NCBI GenBank assembly: GCA_948468465.1
Contig: CAOKJJ010000003.1
Location: forward strand, 1 to 62,744
Origin: an uncultured Eubacterium sp.
GTDB lineage: Bacteria > Bacillota_A > Clostridia > Lachnospirales > Lachnospiraceae
DNA: 62,744 nucleotides
Direction: 5' to 3'
Of this stretch, positions 7,286 through 16,220 are shown piece after piece. The position numbers and the translations under genes are program-made. Under the pieces are notes generated by a model. The model was not told where the DNA came from and did not search any database. It was given only the letters and a program-made list of their open reading frames with translations. The number at the start of each line of letters is the position of its first letter. The stretch's first letter is position 1.

Positions 7286-10200
7286 ATGAACATTATTTTA
7301 GCAGTATATGCAAAAGACGCATTTCGGGAATTTCAGCTGCCGTCTGTGAATAATGCGGATTATACGCTTACGCTTCGGAGTGATTTTTTCCACTTAAAGA
7401 AAAACAGAAATATTTATTTGGAAGTCATGGATCATGTGTGGAGCTTTAAGCATAACAGGGGCTACAGCATTCGAAAGAACGGGGCGGCATATGAGGGATA
7501 CGAACTGGCTGACCAGGATGTTTTGAGCCTGTTTATGGAAGAGGAAAAAGAGCTTGTTATTATTGTAAAATATGTGAATTCACTGTTTCATGCGTATGAA
7601 AAATTTTCTCTGGCTGGTGTGAGCCAGATTACGATTGGCGAACAGGCGGATAATGATATTGTTTATGATTTTATGAAGCTTGTTTCACGCAGACATGCGG
7701 CGTTTGTGCGTGAAGGGGCAGGCTTTAAGCTGTTAAATAACAGCCTGAACGGTACATATGTCAATTCTTACCGGATTGACAAGGAACGGCTGTTAAGCCC
7801 TGGGGCATGCATTGATATTATGGGGCTGCGCATGATTTATTTAGGAAACTGCCTTGCGGTTGATACAAAAGGCAGCAAAGCGCGGATCAATGTAAAGAAG
7901 CTGAAGGCAATGCCGAAAAGGCAGACGGCGGATTCCAAACAGGCGCGGGAGACAACGCTGCTGTCTCATGGAAAAACAGTCTATCACCGCTCACCGCGTA
8001 CGTTCCACGAGCTGTCAGATGGGGAAATCGAGATTGAAGAGCCGCCGCAGGTAGAACGGGAAAAACCGCAGCCGCTGCTGCTGACAATCGGGCCGTCTTT
8101 TACCATGACGCTTCCTATGATTGCAGGATGTATCCTTATGATGTCGCCGTCTTCGGGCGGCAGTGCCATGTCTATGTATTCAGGGCTTGTGATGTCAGTA
8201 TCATCTGCGGTTCTGGGCGTATTCTGGGCAGTCCAGAATATCCGGCATCAAAAGAAACAGGAAGCGGAGAACAGTAAAGTAAGGTTTGAAAGCTACAGCG
8301 AATATTTGCTTAAGAAAACAGATGAGATTAAAGACAAGTATGAAAATGCTTCCCGGAGCCTGTTTGATATGTATCCGGATGCCGGAACATGTCTGTCCTA
8401 TGATGAGAGCAGCGGCCTTTTGTGGAACCGGAATACGACACACAGAGATTATTTAAAGCATCGGCTTGGCATGGGAGATGTACCGTTTCAGATTTCGATT
8501 CAGGCGCCAAAAGAAAGGTTTTCGATTTACAAAGATGAACTGGCGGATAAGCCCCGTTTTATAAAAGAAAACTATGATGTGCTTTATGATGTACCGGTAG
8601 TGCTTGATCTGGCAAAGCATCAGCTGATCGGCATCGTAGGCGGCGCACAGAAGGCAGGTGCGATAGAAATTGCCAAGTTGCTGGCGGCCCAGATCGCGGC
8701 AAATAACTGTTATACAGATGTAAAGCTTGGCTTTATTTATGATGGGGAAGTTTCCAATGAGGAAAAAGAGTGGACATTTGCAAAATGGCTGCCGCATGTG
8801 TGGTCGGAGGATAAGAAAACACGTTACTGCGCTGCAAGCGCTGAACAGGCGAGCGATGTATTTTATGAGCTGACCAAAGTGTTTCGTACCAGGCTGGAAG
8901 AAGAGCAGCAGAATCTCGGATCGAAAGAACAGATCCCAAAGCCGTATTATGTGCTGTTTGTATCTGATATGCATATTCTGGAAGGTGAGCTGATTGCCAG
9001 ATATATTTTTGATAAAGACCGTGCGGCCGGACTTACGACATTTATTTTGGCGGAGCGTTATGAAGACCTGCCGAATGCCTGTGATTTTGTCATTGAAAAT
9101 ACGGCCAGATTTCAGGGCATGTATGAAGTTGTCCTCGGAGAAGAGAAGGGACAGAAAATCCAGTTTGACCAGGTGGACAGTTTTCGTCTGGAACGTTTTT
9201 CCAGACATTTGGCAACGCTGCAGGTACAGGAGATGGAAAAGGGCGGAGAGATACCGAATGCACTGACGTTTTTCGAAATGCTCGGCGTGTCAAAGCCGCA
9301 GGAGCTTCCAGTCAAAGAATTGTGGGCGAAAAACCGGACTTATGACAATATCAGGGGCATGGTAGGCGCGAAAGCCGGAGGCGTGCCGTGTTATCTCGAC
9401 GTACATGAAAAATACCATGGGCCGCATGGGCTGGTCGCTGGTACGACAGGCTCCGGAAAGTCAGAAACGCTTCAGACATATATGCTGTCACTAGCGGTTA
9501 ACTACAGTCCGGATGATATAGGATTTTTTATTATCGACTATAAGGGCGGCGGCATGGCAAATCTGTTTGACGGACTGCCGCATATGGTCGGGCAGATTTC
9601 GAATCTGTCCGGCAACCAGGTCAGACGTGCGATGATTTCGATTAAGAGTGAAAACCGCAGGCGTCAGCGTGTTTTTACGGAACATGGCGTGAACAATATT
9701 AATCTGTATACAAGGCTGTATAAAAACGGAGAAGCTACGCTGCCGGTGCCGCATTTATTTATTATTATAGACGAATTTGCGGAATTAAAGAGAGAAGAAC
9801 CGGATTTTATGCGCGAGCTTATCTCTGTGGCACAGGTTGGACGAAGCCTTGGCGTACATATGATTTTGGCGACGCAGAAGCCTAGCGGTACGGTAGACGA
9901 TAACATATGGAGCAATTCCAAGTTCCGCCTCTGTCTGCGTGTACAGGACAGACAGGACAGCAACGATATGCTGCATAAGCCGGACGCGGCGTATATTACA
10001 CAGGCGGGCCGCTGTTATCTGCAGGTCGGCAATGATGAGGTATACGAGCTGTTTCAGTCTGGCTACAGCGGGGCGGCTTACGAAGAAAATGTCAATATGG
10101 GCAATACGGAAATTGCCAAAATGCTCAGCCTGAATGGAACTGTGGAGATGACAGGCAATTCGGCGAAGCTTTCGCAGAAGCAGAAGGTAGAATATCTGTG

Positions 10201-12274
10201 GCTGGAAGTACTGGCAGAATGTATGGACCTGGCACAAAAAGCGGCCAAAATAACGCTGGAGGAGTGCCAGAATAAGCAGCAGCTTGGCCGTCTGGTTCAT
10301 GCGATGTATAAGGCGATGTGGTTTGAAAAGCTGGATTATCCAGTCAGCAGGTACAATACAGACCGTCTGTGCGATTTTTTGCTGCTGTATAAAAAAGTAC
10401 AGGCAATAAAGCCAGACCGCCATGCCATCTTATCAGAGATGATGGAGCAGTCGGTTGCGGGCAAAGTAAAGATGCCGCAGAAAAAGGAAAAAACACAGCT
10501 GGATGCCGTGAAAGAATATCTTGCGCAGATGGCAGTGGAATGTGGATATGATTACCACATGCAGTTATGGATGCCGGTGCTGCCGGGACATATATATCTG
10601 CAGGAATTTGCGGAATATGCCAGCCGCTGTTACAAAGACGGAAACTGGCCGGCACAAAGCGGGGCATGGAGTCTTGAGATCGTAACAGGCAAAATAGACG
10701 ATCCGGCAAACCAGAATCAGATGCCGTTATTTTTGGATTTTGCCAAAACGGGACATCTGGCTGTTTTTGGGAGCATTGTAAGCGGAAAGAGCACGATGAT
10801 GCAGACGATTGCTTATGCGCTGATTCACCGCTATACGCCGGAACTGATAAATTTGTATGCGCTGGATTTCAGCAGTAAGATGATGTCCGCGTTTGAAGAA
10901 GCCCCGCATGTGGGCGGCGTCATGTATGAAAATGATATGGAGAAAATCAGCAAATTTTTCAACATGATGGAAAGCATTCTGCAGGAACGAAAGACTTTGC
11001 TGCGCGGCGGAAATTACAGCCAGTATGTACAAAAAAACGGTGTGACAATACCGGCGATCGTAATCTTTGTAGATAATTACGCGGCATTCAAAGAAAAGAC
11101 AGATGAGAAATATGAAGATATCATGATTACGCTGTCAAAAGAAGGTGTCAGCCAGGGCATTTTCCTTGTAGTGTCAGGAAATGGCATCGGCATGAATGAT
11201 GTTACTTCCCGCGTATGTGAAAATATCTCAACGAGCTACTGTCTGCAGCTGCAGGAAAAATATGAATATACAGACCTGCTGCATACAAATCAAATCGAGG
11301 TAATGCCGGAAAGCGGCATGAAGGGCAGGGGACTGATTGATTATGAAGGACGTATTCTGGAATTTCAGGCAGTGCTGGCAGTGAAGGCGGAAAACGATTA
11401 TGAACGCATGGAACTGATACGTGCACAATGCGAAGAGATGAAACTGGCGTGGACAGGAAAACCGGCGCGTCCGGTGCCTGAAATACCGAAAAAGCCGGTA
11501 TGGTCAGAGTTTCATAAGCTGGACGATTACAGAAAGCAACTTGCAGATAAAAATGTGCTGCCGGTAGCATATGACATGTCAAATGCACAGGTGTACGGCA
11601 TTCACTTAAGAAACAATTACTGTTATACGGTTTATGGAACGGCACACTCTGGAAAGACGAACTTCTTAAAAGTATGTCTGCAGGCAGCGCTGGAGAAACG
11701 CGCGCATATTTGTGCCATTGACAATGAAGCGCATGATTTTCACAGCTACGCGTCTGCAGGAATACATTATGTGGAAGATGATAAAGGCCTGTATGAATTT
11801 TTCACACAGCTTCTTCCGGTGTTTAAGGAAAGAAATCAGAAAAAGCATGAACTGCAAAGGCAGGACTGCGAGGAAGATGAGATTTATGAGATCATGTCAG
11901 CATATGAACCGTATTTTATTTTTATTGCAGACTTAAAGTCTCTGGTCATGCTGATCAATGATTCTGAGTATGAGATGAAAGGATTTTTCAAAAATATTCT
12001 GGAAAAAGGAAGCATGCATCATATTTTCTTTTTCGGGGCTATTTCGTTAAAAGATCATCAGGAGATTTTTGGCGATGAGCTGTATGAAGCGTTTACCGGA
12101 TATAAGACAGGCATTCATTTCGGCGGAAATACGGCGGAGAACCGGGTGCTGAATTTTGAGTATGTTCCGTATATGGAGCAGACAAAAGTGCTGCCGCCGG
12201 GTGTGGGCTGTCTGCCGGATACCGGAGCCGGGGTGGATACAGCAAAGATCGTTGTGCCGCTGGCCAGGAGGTAG
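7286..12274 (+). CDS. essC: EssC-type T7SS ATPase (FtsK/SpoIIIE) with N-terminal FHA
   Basis: This 1662-residue protein is the motor of the secretion system. The N-terminus has an FHA-like domain near 105-190 with SRRHA and NGTYVN. Two membrane helices lie at about 265-325. Three P-loop domains follow, each with an intact Walker A: GTTGSGKS (719-726), GSIVSGKS (1162-1169) and GTAHSGKT (1451-1458). Only the first has a complete Walker B with Asp829-Glu830 (IIIDEFAE). The second (IFVDNYA) and third (IFIADLK) lack the catalytic glutamate, which fits the family pattern in which the first ATPase drives export and the others regulate or bind WXG100 substrates. It is longer than typical EssC (about 1,480). 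The start follows GGAGG by ten bases. Confidence 0.93.
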   Translation: MNIILAVYAKDAFREFQLPSVNNADYTLTLRSDFFHLKKNRNIYLEVMDHVWSFKHNRGYSIRKNGAAYEGYELADQDVLSLFMEEEKELVIIVKYVNSLFHAYEKFSLAGVSQITIGEQADNDIVYDFMKLVSRRHAAFVREGAGFKLLNNSLNGTYVNSYRIDKERLLSPGACIDIMGLRMIYLGNCLAVDTKGSKARINVKKLKAMPKRQTADSKQARETTLLSHGKTVYHRSPRTFHELSDGEIEIEEPPQVEREKPQPLLLTIGPSFTMTLPMIAGCILMMSPSSGGSAMSMYSGLVMSVSSAVLGVFWAVQNIRHQKKQEAENSKVRFESYSEYLLKKTDEIKDKYENASRSLFDMYPDAGTCLSYDESSGLLWNRNTTHRDYLKHRLGMGDVPFQISIQAPKERFSIYKDELADKPRFIKENYDVLYDVPVVLDLAKHQLIGIVGGAQKAGAIEIAKLLAAQIAANNCYTDVKLGFIYDGEVSNEEKEWTFAKWLPHVWSEDKKTRYCAASAEQASDVFYELTKVFRTRLEEEQQNLGSKEQIPKPYYVLFVSDMHILEGELIARYIFDKDRAAGLTTFILAERYEDLPNACDFVIENTARFQGMYEVVLGEEKGQKIQFDQVDSFRLERFSRHLATLQVQEMEKGGEIPNALTFFEMLGVSKPQELPVKELWAKNRTYDNIRGMVGAKAGGVPCYLDVHEKYHGPHGLVAGTTGSGKSETLQTYMLSLAVNYSPDDIGFFIIDYKGGGMANLFDGLPHMVGQISNLSGNQVRRAMISIKSENRRRQRVFTEHGVNNINLYTRLYKNGEATLPVPHLFIIIDEFAELKREEPDFMRELISVAQVGRSLGVHMILATQKPSGTVDDNIWSNSKFRLCLRVQDRQDSNDMLHKPDAAYITQAGRCYLQVGNDEVYELFQSGYSGAAYEENVNMGNTEIAKMLSLNGTVEMTGNSAKLSQKQKVEYLWLEVLAECMDLAQKAAKITLEECQNKQQLGRLVHAMYKAMWFEKLDYPVSRYNTDRLCDFLLLYKKVQAIKPDRHAILSEMMEQSVAGKVKMPQKKEKTQLDAVKEYLAQMAVECGYDYHMQLWMPVLPGHIYLQEFAEYASRCYKDGNWPAQSGAWSLEIVTGKIDDPANQNQMPLFLDFAKTGHLAVFGSIVSGKSTMMQTIAYALIHRYTPELINLYALDFSSKMMSAFEEAPHVGGVMYENDMEKISKFFNMMESILQERKTLLRGGNYSQYVQKNGVTIPAIVIFVDNYAAFKEKTDEKYEDIMITLSKEGVSQGIFLVVSGNGIGMNDVTSRVCENISTSYCLQLQEKYEYTDLLHTNQIEVMPESGMKGRGLIDYEGRILEFQAVLAVKAENDYERMELIRAQCEEMKLAWTGKPARPVPEIPKKPVWSEFHKLDDYRKQLADKNVLPVAYDMSNAQVYGIHLRNNYCYTVYGTAHSGKTNFLKVCLQAALEKRAHICAIDNEAHDFHSYASAGIHYVEDDKGLYEFFTQLLPVFKERNQKKHELQRQDCEEDEIYEIMSAYEPYFIFIADLKSLVMLINDSEYEMKGFFKNILEKGSMHHIFFFGAISLKDHQEIFGDELYEAFTGYKTGIHFGGNTAENRVLNFEYVPYMEQTKVLPPGVGCLPDTGAGVDTAKIVVPLARR

Positions 12275-12280
12275 ATAGCA

Positions 12281-13030
12281 ATGGTTACCATGATCATATA
12301 CGGTCCGAGGCGCAGAGAAGCGGAGAATTTCGGACAGGTGACCAAAGACCTGTTCGCGTATTTATCAGAAGAAGAGCTTACGATGCATTGTTTTTCCGCA
12401 TTAGATACGGTTCGTAAGTTTTTGGAAAAGAGTGCGCTGCTGGACATGGCATGCGTAGGCATCAGAGGAAGCGAAGAAATTGATTTGCTGCATCGGATTC
12501 GTACGTTATATGCAAAGGCGGAGCTGCTGCTTGTTGCGGACGTGACCGTTTCACCAATGGAATATTTAACGCCGGATGTGCGTGCGGCGTCCCTGCTGCT
12601 GTATCCTTATGAGGAACAGCAGATGAAGCAGGTGCTGCGGGCGTTTTTAAGAAGCTGTCTGGAAGAGCGGATGCAGGATTCCGCAGAAGAAAAAGATTTT
12701 TTGGTCATTGAAAACCGGGATGGAAAAACGGCGATTCCGTTTGATCAGATCTATTACATCGAAGTAAGAGAACGAAAAATCTTTATTCGAGTCAGGAACA
12801 AAGAATACAGCAGATATGATTCTATGGAGCATATCATGGAACAGCTTCCGGAAATATTTGTGCGCTGTCACAGGAGCTTTGCGTTTAATATGCAGCATCT
12901 GGACCGGGTGCGGCTTTCAGAAAACACGGTTTATCTGGAAGACGGCATGTCGGTTCCGTTATCAAGAAGCTATAAGTCGGCGGTGAAGGAGTATATGCAT
13001 GGACGACATACAAAACGGGAGCAGCTCTGA
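12281..13030 (+). CDS. LytTR-type regulator with degenerate receiver domain
   Basis: The C-terminal ~100 residues of this 249-residue protein match the LytTR DNA-binding domain (IPFDQIYYIEVRERKIFIR, then FVRCHRSFAFNMQHLDRV, then VPLSRSYK). The first ~125 residues have the alternating pattern of a response regulator receiver. The region where strand 3 should end in the phospho-accepting Asp reads ACVGIRGSEE, with no obvious acceptor, so it is probably not controlled by a histidine kinase. It sits six bases after essC behind an AGGAGG site and overlaps the next gene. It is the only dedicated transcription factor in the secretion operon and may bind upstream of the WXG100 genes or the operon promoter. 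Confidence 0.82.
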   Translation: MVTMIIYGPRRREAENFGQVTKDLFAYLSEEELTMHCFSALDTVRKFLEKSALLDMACVGIRGSEEIDLLHRIRTLYAKAELLLVADVTVSPMEYLTPDVRAASLLLYPYEEQQMKQVLRAFLRSCLEERMQDSAEEKDFLVIENRDGKTAIPFDQIYYIEVRERKIFIRVRNKEYSRYDSMEHIMEQLPEIFVRCHRSFAFNMQHLDRVRLSENTVYLEDGMSVPLSRSYKSAVKEYMHGRHTKREQL

Positions 13031-13658
13031 CAGCTGTCAGCACAGCAATCATGAGTATGACTATGACATTTATTATATAAAAGAAGAGCAGTTCAAGCTG
13101 CTTTTGGCAGGACTTGGGCAGACAGAATGGTATGGACTGTTTTCTGATGCACATGTGTCTGAGAGTTCGCTTCATGTGATGCTTGCGGATCTGTATCAAA
13201 ACGGCGTTGTCGACTGGGACGGAGAGGGTGTAAAAGTCAGGCAGCCATACGCGGATATGCTTTCCGTGATGCTGAAAAAAAAGACGTGTGTGACACTGCA
13301 GACGGATGGCTGCGCGACAGCTTATGTGCGCTGCTGTTACTTTTCGGATACCAGAGCCGTGTTAACGGTAAAAAGCCAGCGGGAAGAGAATACAATTGGA
13401 ATGGCGCTGCTGCCTGTACACCATTGGCTCAGGCAGCTGGAAGAGGTGTGTATCCGGCTCGAAGATGAGGAGTGCTGTACGCTGACATGCCGTAACAGTG
13501 TGAATGGAAACGTATATCAGACAGTACGGATTCGAAAATACGGACTGCGCGAGTTTGAAATAGAAATAGATCAGAGCAAATGTAAAAGCGCAGGAATGCG
13601 CTGTATGCGTGAGCAATTGGGCGCAGCCGTTTGGGGACTGCTTTGCACGGAGGACTGA
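12999..13658 (+). CDS. T7SS-locus protein of unknown function, possibly EspG-like
   Basis: This 219-residue soluble protein overlaps the end of the LytTR gene by 32 bases and is followed 15 bases later by esaB. I recognise no family with confidence. The order of elements (an N-terminal helix FKLLLAGLGQ, a short wing-like segment LADLYQNGVVDWDGEGVKV, a second helix, then beta strands ending in a helix before the last strand pair) recalls the EspG chaperones of mycobacterial ESX systems. The protein is rich in cysteine for a cytoplasmic protein (about twelve). It could be a substrate chaperone or adaptor. Confidence 0.6.
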   Translation: MDDIQNGSSSDSCQHSNHEYDYDIYYIKEEQFKLLLAGLGQTEWYGLFSDAHVSESSLHVMLADLYQNGVVDWDGEGVKVRQPYADMLSVMLKKKTCVTLQTDGCATAYVRCCYFSDTRAVLTVKSQREENTIGMALLPVHHWLRQLEEVCIRLEDEECCTLTCRNSVNGNVYQTVRIRKYGLREFEIEIDQSKCKSAGMRCMREQLGAAVWGLLCTED

Positions 13659-13673
13659 AAGGGGACGCGGACA

Positions 13674-13922
13674 ATGATACTGACAGATATTTACATACCG
13701 GCAGTAGATGCGAATTATGATTTTATGCTGGATGAAAATGTACCTGTGATACAGGTAATGGAAGAGATCAGTGAGATGATTTCAAAAAAAGTAAAAGAAA
13801 AGAAGCCGGAGCAGATCAACGATTTTGTGCTGTATTCGATGGATACAGGCACATTGCTGGATCATAATCTAAGTCTTTACGCGAATGGAATCCATGACGG
13901 AAGCAGGCTGATTTTTGTATAA
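13674..13922 (+). CDS. esaB: EsaB/YukD ubiquitin-like T7SS protein
   Basis: This 82-residue protein has the size and strand-helix-strand pattern of the ubiquitin-like YukD/EsaB family. A first strand pair (ILTDIYIPAVDANYDFML) is followed by a helix (VIQVMEEISEMISKKV) and a closing segment with L-x-x-x-G-I-x-D-G-S-R-L (YANGIHDGSRLIFV). In Bacillus and Staphylococcus the homologue is a small cytoplasmic T7SS component. Its place between essC and the WXG100 genes supports the call. Confidence 0.88.
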   Translation: MILTDIYIPAVDANYDFMLDENVPVIQVMEEISEMISKKVKEKKPEQINDFVLYSMDTGTLLDHNLSLYANGIHDGSRLIFV

Positions 13923-14061
13923 TCGGCTGAAAATATGTTATTCAGACATACAAACAGGTCAAGTAATGCAAAACTGTGTCAGCAGTGAAAAATCCTGCTA
14001 TAGTAATCATCAGCAGGAGCGATGAAAAACAAAACAGCCGAAAGGTGCTGGAGGATTATGA
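13923..14061 (+). other. Possible structured leader before the WXG100 gene group
   Basis: This 139-bp gap is bracketed by TCGGCTG (13924-13930) and CAGCCGA (14035-14041). Inside lies a hairpin with arms TCCTGCT (13993-13999) and AGCAGGA (14012-14018). The gap could fold as a multi-branch RNA ahead of the small helical proteins. It matches no riboswitch that I recognise. It may be an mRNA processing or stability element that raises expression of the small substrates. Confidence 0.35.
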
Positions 14062-14418
14062 ATGGAAGCTAAGGTACAGTTAAGGCAGGTAATGCGTCTG
14101 GCACAGGAGCTGGAGCAGTGCGAAAAGAAGCTTTCATCCAATATCGAACGGCTGGACGCTTTGTGCGGGGGCAGATGCAGCCAGCAGATCAAAAAAAAGA
14201 TTTGCAAACAGAGCGAGGCTTTAAAAAGGCAGGCCAGCTTGTGCAAGGATCTGGCGGCAGTGCTGGAACAGGCAGTGTATCTGTATGAAAAGACGGAAGA
14301 GTCTGTCATACAGGCAGCAGAGACAGATACAAGACGATATGAGGAAACGCTTCGGGCAGTAAGCCTTGTGGAATGGACGCATATTCCGGTGACATTAGAC
14401 ATAGGGGAGAGACTGTGA
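14062..14418 (+). CDS. Small helical T7SS-associated protein
   Basis: This 118-residue protein is almost entirely alpha-helical by composition, with long amphipathic stretches at about 5-35, 40-80 and 80-105, and a GGRC turn near residue 36. Size, helical-hairpin look and position next to five WXG100 genes suggest an ESAT-6-type fold, but it lacks the WXG turn. A GGAGG site lies eight bases before the ATG. The gene overlaps the next one at TGATG, so the two are probably translated together and may form a heterodimer. Confidence 0.65.
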   Translation: MEAKVQLRQVMRLAQELEQCEKKLSSNIERLDALCGGRCSQQIKKKICKQSEALKRQASLCKDLAAVLEQAVYLYEKTEESVIQAAETDTRRYEETLRAVSLVEWTHIPVTLDIGERL

Positions 14419-14720
14419 TGGCAGACAGGATCAGGATCAATACAGACAGGCTGGGCACAGACGCCAGCCGTGTGCAGGGCTATATCGGGAATATTACAAA
14501 AGAAATAGCCAATATGAAGCAGAGCGTTTCCGCATTGGAAAACATGTGGGAAGGTCCCAGCCGGAGCGCGTTCCATAAGGCGTTTTGGGATGACATGCAG
14601 GCCATAGAGACGGCAGTCAGGAGCATGGAAGAGCTGTGTGCATACAACAAAAACGCAAAAAAACAATACGAAGCCTGTGATAGAAAAGTAGCGTCCCTGA
14701 TCTCTGAAATCAGGATATAA
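14418..14720 (+). CDS. WXG100 protein 1
   Basis: This 100-residue protein has the helix-turn-helix of the WXG100 family, with MWEG in the turn (near 42-45) and a C-terminal Y-x-x-x-D (YEACD), the export signal recognised in type VII substrates. I start it at the ATG inside the upstream stop (TGATG) rather than at an in-frame ATG 45 bases earlier, because the later start gives the standard N-terminus and coupling. Confidence 0.88.
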   Translation: MADRIRINTDRLGTDASRVQGYIGNITKEIANMKQSVSALENMWEGPSRSAFHKAFWDDMQAIETAVRSMEELCAYNKNAKKQYEACDRKVASLISEIRI

Positions 14721-14754
14721 AAAGAACCAACATAATGATCAGGAGGGATGTAAG

Positions 14755-15072
14755 ATGGCAGATGTTCAATTAAAGGTATCTCCGGATGAGCTTCGGCGTG
14801 CGGCGGATCAGATAGAAGGGCAGATTGCGGCAATTCAGAGAAACTGGAACAATCTGTGCGAAGTAGTGGGTGCCTCCAGACATTACTGGCAGGGAGACGC
14901 TGCGGATTATGGACGCAGGCTGTTCGAAGAGACAAAGCAGGAAGTACTGGAAGCATGCGGCCGCTTAAAAGAGCATCCGTCGAATTTGCTTGAAATGGCA
15001 GGTATTTACGCAGACGCACAGACAAAAGCAGCTGAGATCATCCGTTCACTGCCGGATAATGCGATTTTGTAA
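14755..15072 (+). CDS. WXG100 protein 2
   Basis: This 105-residue protein has WQG in the central turn (near residue 45) between two amphipathic helices. The tail carries IYADAQ in place of Y-x-x-x-D/E, so the export signal may be altered and the protein may depend on a partner for secretion. An AGGAGGG site lies just before the start. It belongs to the tandem array of five WXG100 genes. Confidence 0.88.
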   Translation: MADVQLKVSPDELRRAADQIEGQIAAIQRNWNNLCEVVGASRHYWQGDAADYGRRLFEETKQEVLEACGRLKEHPSNLLEMAGIYADAQTKAAEIIRSLPDNAIL

Positions 15073-15088
15073 AGTGAGGGCATAGTAT

Positions 15089-15403
15089 ATGGCGAAGACA
15101 ATGTATACGATTGAAATGGATTTTCAGAATGCCAAAAAGCAGGCGGATGAACTGGAACAGATCGCACAGAATCTGCTGGTGCTTGCGGAACAGGAATTTC
15201 AAACATGCCTGACAGGAATCGCAGCGAACTGGAAAGGCGAAAATGCAGCTGCATTTTGCAAAAAAGGAGCTATCGTAGGGGACAGGATAAAAAACTCTGC
15301 GCTGAACTTAAGAAAAACAGCGGAAGTGATACGCCAGACAGCAAAAAATACATATGATGCCGAAAAGACAAGCTATGAAATCGTTCAAAGAACTTTGAAC
15401 TGA
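15089..15403 (+). CDS. WXG100 protein 3
   Basis: This 104-residue helical-hairpin protein has WKG in the turn (near residue 49). Its tail has YDAEK, not an exact Y-x-x-x-D/E. It lies 16 bases after WXG100 protein 2 with a GTGAGG ribosome site. Proteins 2 and 3 are tightly spaced and both have off-consensus tails, so they are candidate heterodimer partners of each other or of proteins 1, 4 and 5. Confidence 0.85.
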   Translation: MAKTMYTIEMDFQNAKKQADELEQIAQNLLVLAEQEFQTCLTGIAANWKGENAAAFCKKGAIVGDRIKNSALNLRKTAEVIRQTAKNTYDAEKTSYEIVQRTLN

Positions 15404-15472
15404 AAAGCAGAATCTTAGATGTAGTACATACATTTCAAGATAAATAAAATAATTAAAGGAGGGTCATATCAC

Positions 15473-15778
15473 ATGGCAAACACATTTACAGTAACTACAG
15501 CGGAACTGAATCAGAAGGCAGGAGAATTACGGGCAAATAACCGTAACCTGACAACACAGATCGAAAACCTCAGAGGCCAGCACAGAGCACTGTACGGCAT
15601 GTGGGAAGGCGATGCAAAAGAAGCCTTTGATAAAGCGTTCAATCATGATATCCAGCAGATGCAGAATTTTTACAACGAAATTAATAGATATGCTGATAAG
15701 CTGATGGAAATTGCTAAAACCTATGAAAAGGCAGAAGTAACAAACACGCAGACAGCAAATATAAGAACCTATAAATAA
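15473..15778 (+). CDS. WXG100 protein 4
   Basis: This 101-residue protein has MWEG in the turn (near 42-45) and a full YEKAE export motif near the C-terminus. It has the strongest ribosome site of the group (AAAGGAGGG) and a 69-bp gap before it, which suggests high expression. It resembles secreted EsxA-type substrates. Confidence 0.92.
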   Translation: MANTFTVTTAELNQKAGELRANNRNLTTQIENLRGQHRALYGMWEGDAKEAFDKAFNHDIQQMQNFYNEINRYADKLMEIAKTYEKAEVTNTQTANIRTYK

Positions 15779-15879
15779 ACAGGATGTAAAAGGTATAAAT
15801 AATAGATAACTCCTATTTATAATGGTTCGGACAGAATAATAATAAAATGAGCATAGAAAGAGAAAGAGAGGAAAGATAA

Positions 15880-16197
15880 ATGACAGGAACATTAAAGGTA
15901 TCAACAGCGAAATTAAGAAGCACGGCAAGCAGTTTTCAGTCTACAGGACAGCATATTCAAAGAATGACATCGGCTATGACCAACATTGTTAACCAGTTAT
16001 CCGGACGCGTATGGGAGGGCGAAGCGGCTGATGCTTATAAGAGAAAATTCGGGCAGCTGCAGGATGATATTAACCGTATGGTTAGAATGATCAACGAACA
16101 TGTGACTGACCTGAATGCGATGGCAGGAGAATACGAACGCGCAGAGAATGCGAATAAAAATGCGGTTAACTCATTAAAGGACGATGTAATCTCATAA
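15880..16197 (+). CDS. WXG100 protein 5
   Basis: This 105-residue protein has VWEG in the turn (near 44-47) and a YERAE export motif in the tail. The 101-bp gap before it contains a perfect TATAAT at 15818-15823 without a clear -35, so it may have its own promoter as well as read-through. It ends just before a GNRA-capped hairpin. It is probably a secreted homodimer like EsxA. Confidence 0.92.
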   Translation: MTGTLKVSTAKLRSTASSFQSTGQHIQRMTSAMTNIVNQLSGRVWEGEAADAYKRKFGQLQDDINRMVRMINEHVTDLNAMAGEYERAENANKNAVNSLKDDVIS

Positions 16198-16220
16198 TTT
16201 CAGAAAAGACTACAACAATA

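Noticed and set aside
13923..14061. Known riboswitch
   Set aside because: None of the conserved core motifs that I know (cyclic di-GMP, cobalamin, SAM, THF and others) is present.
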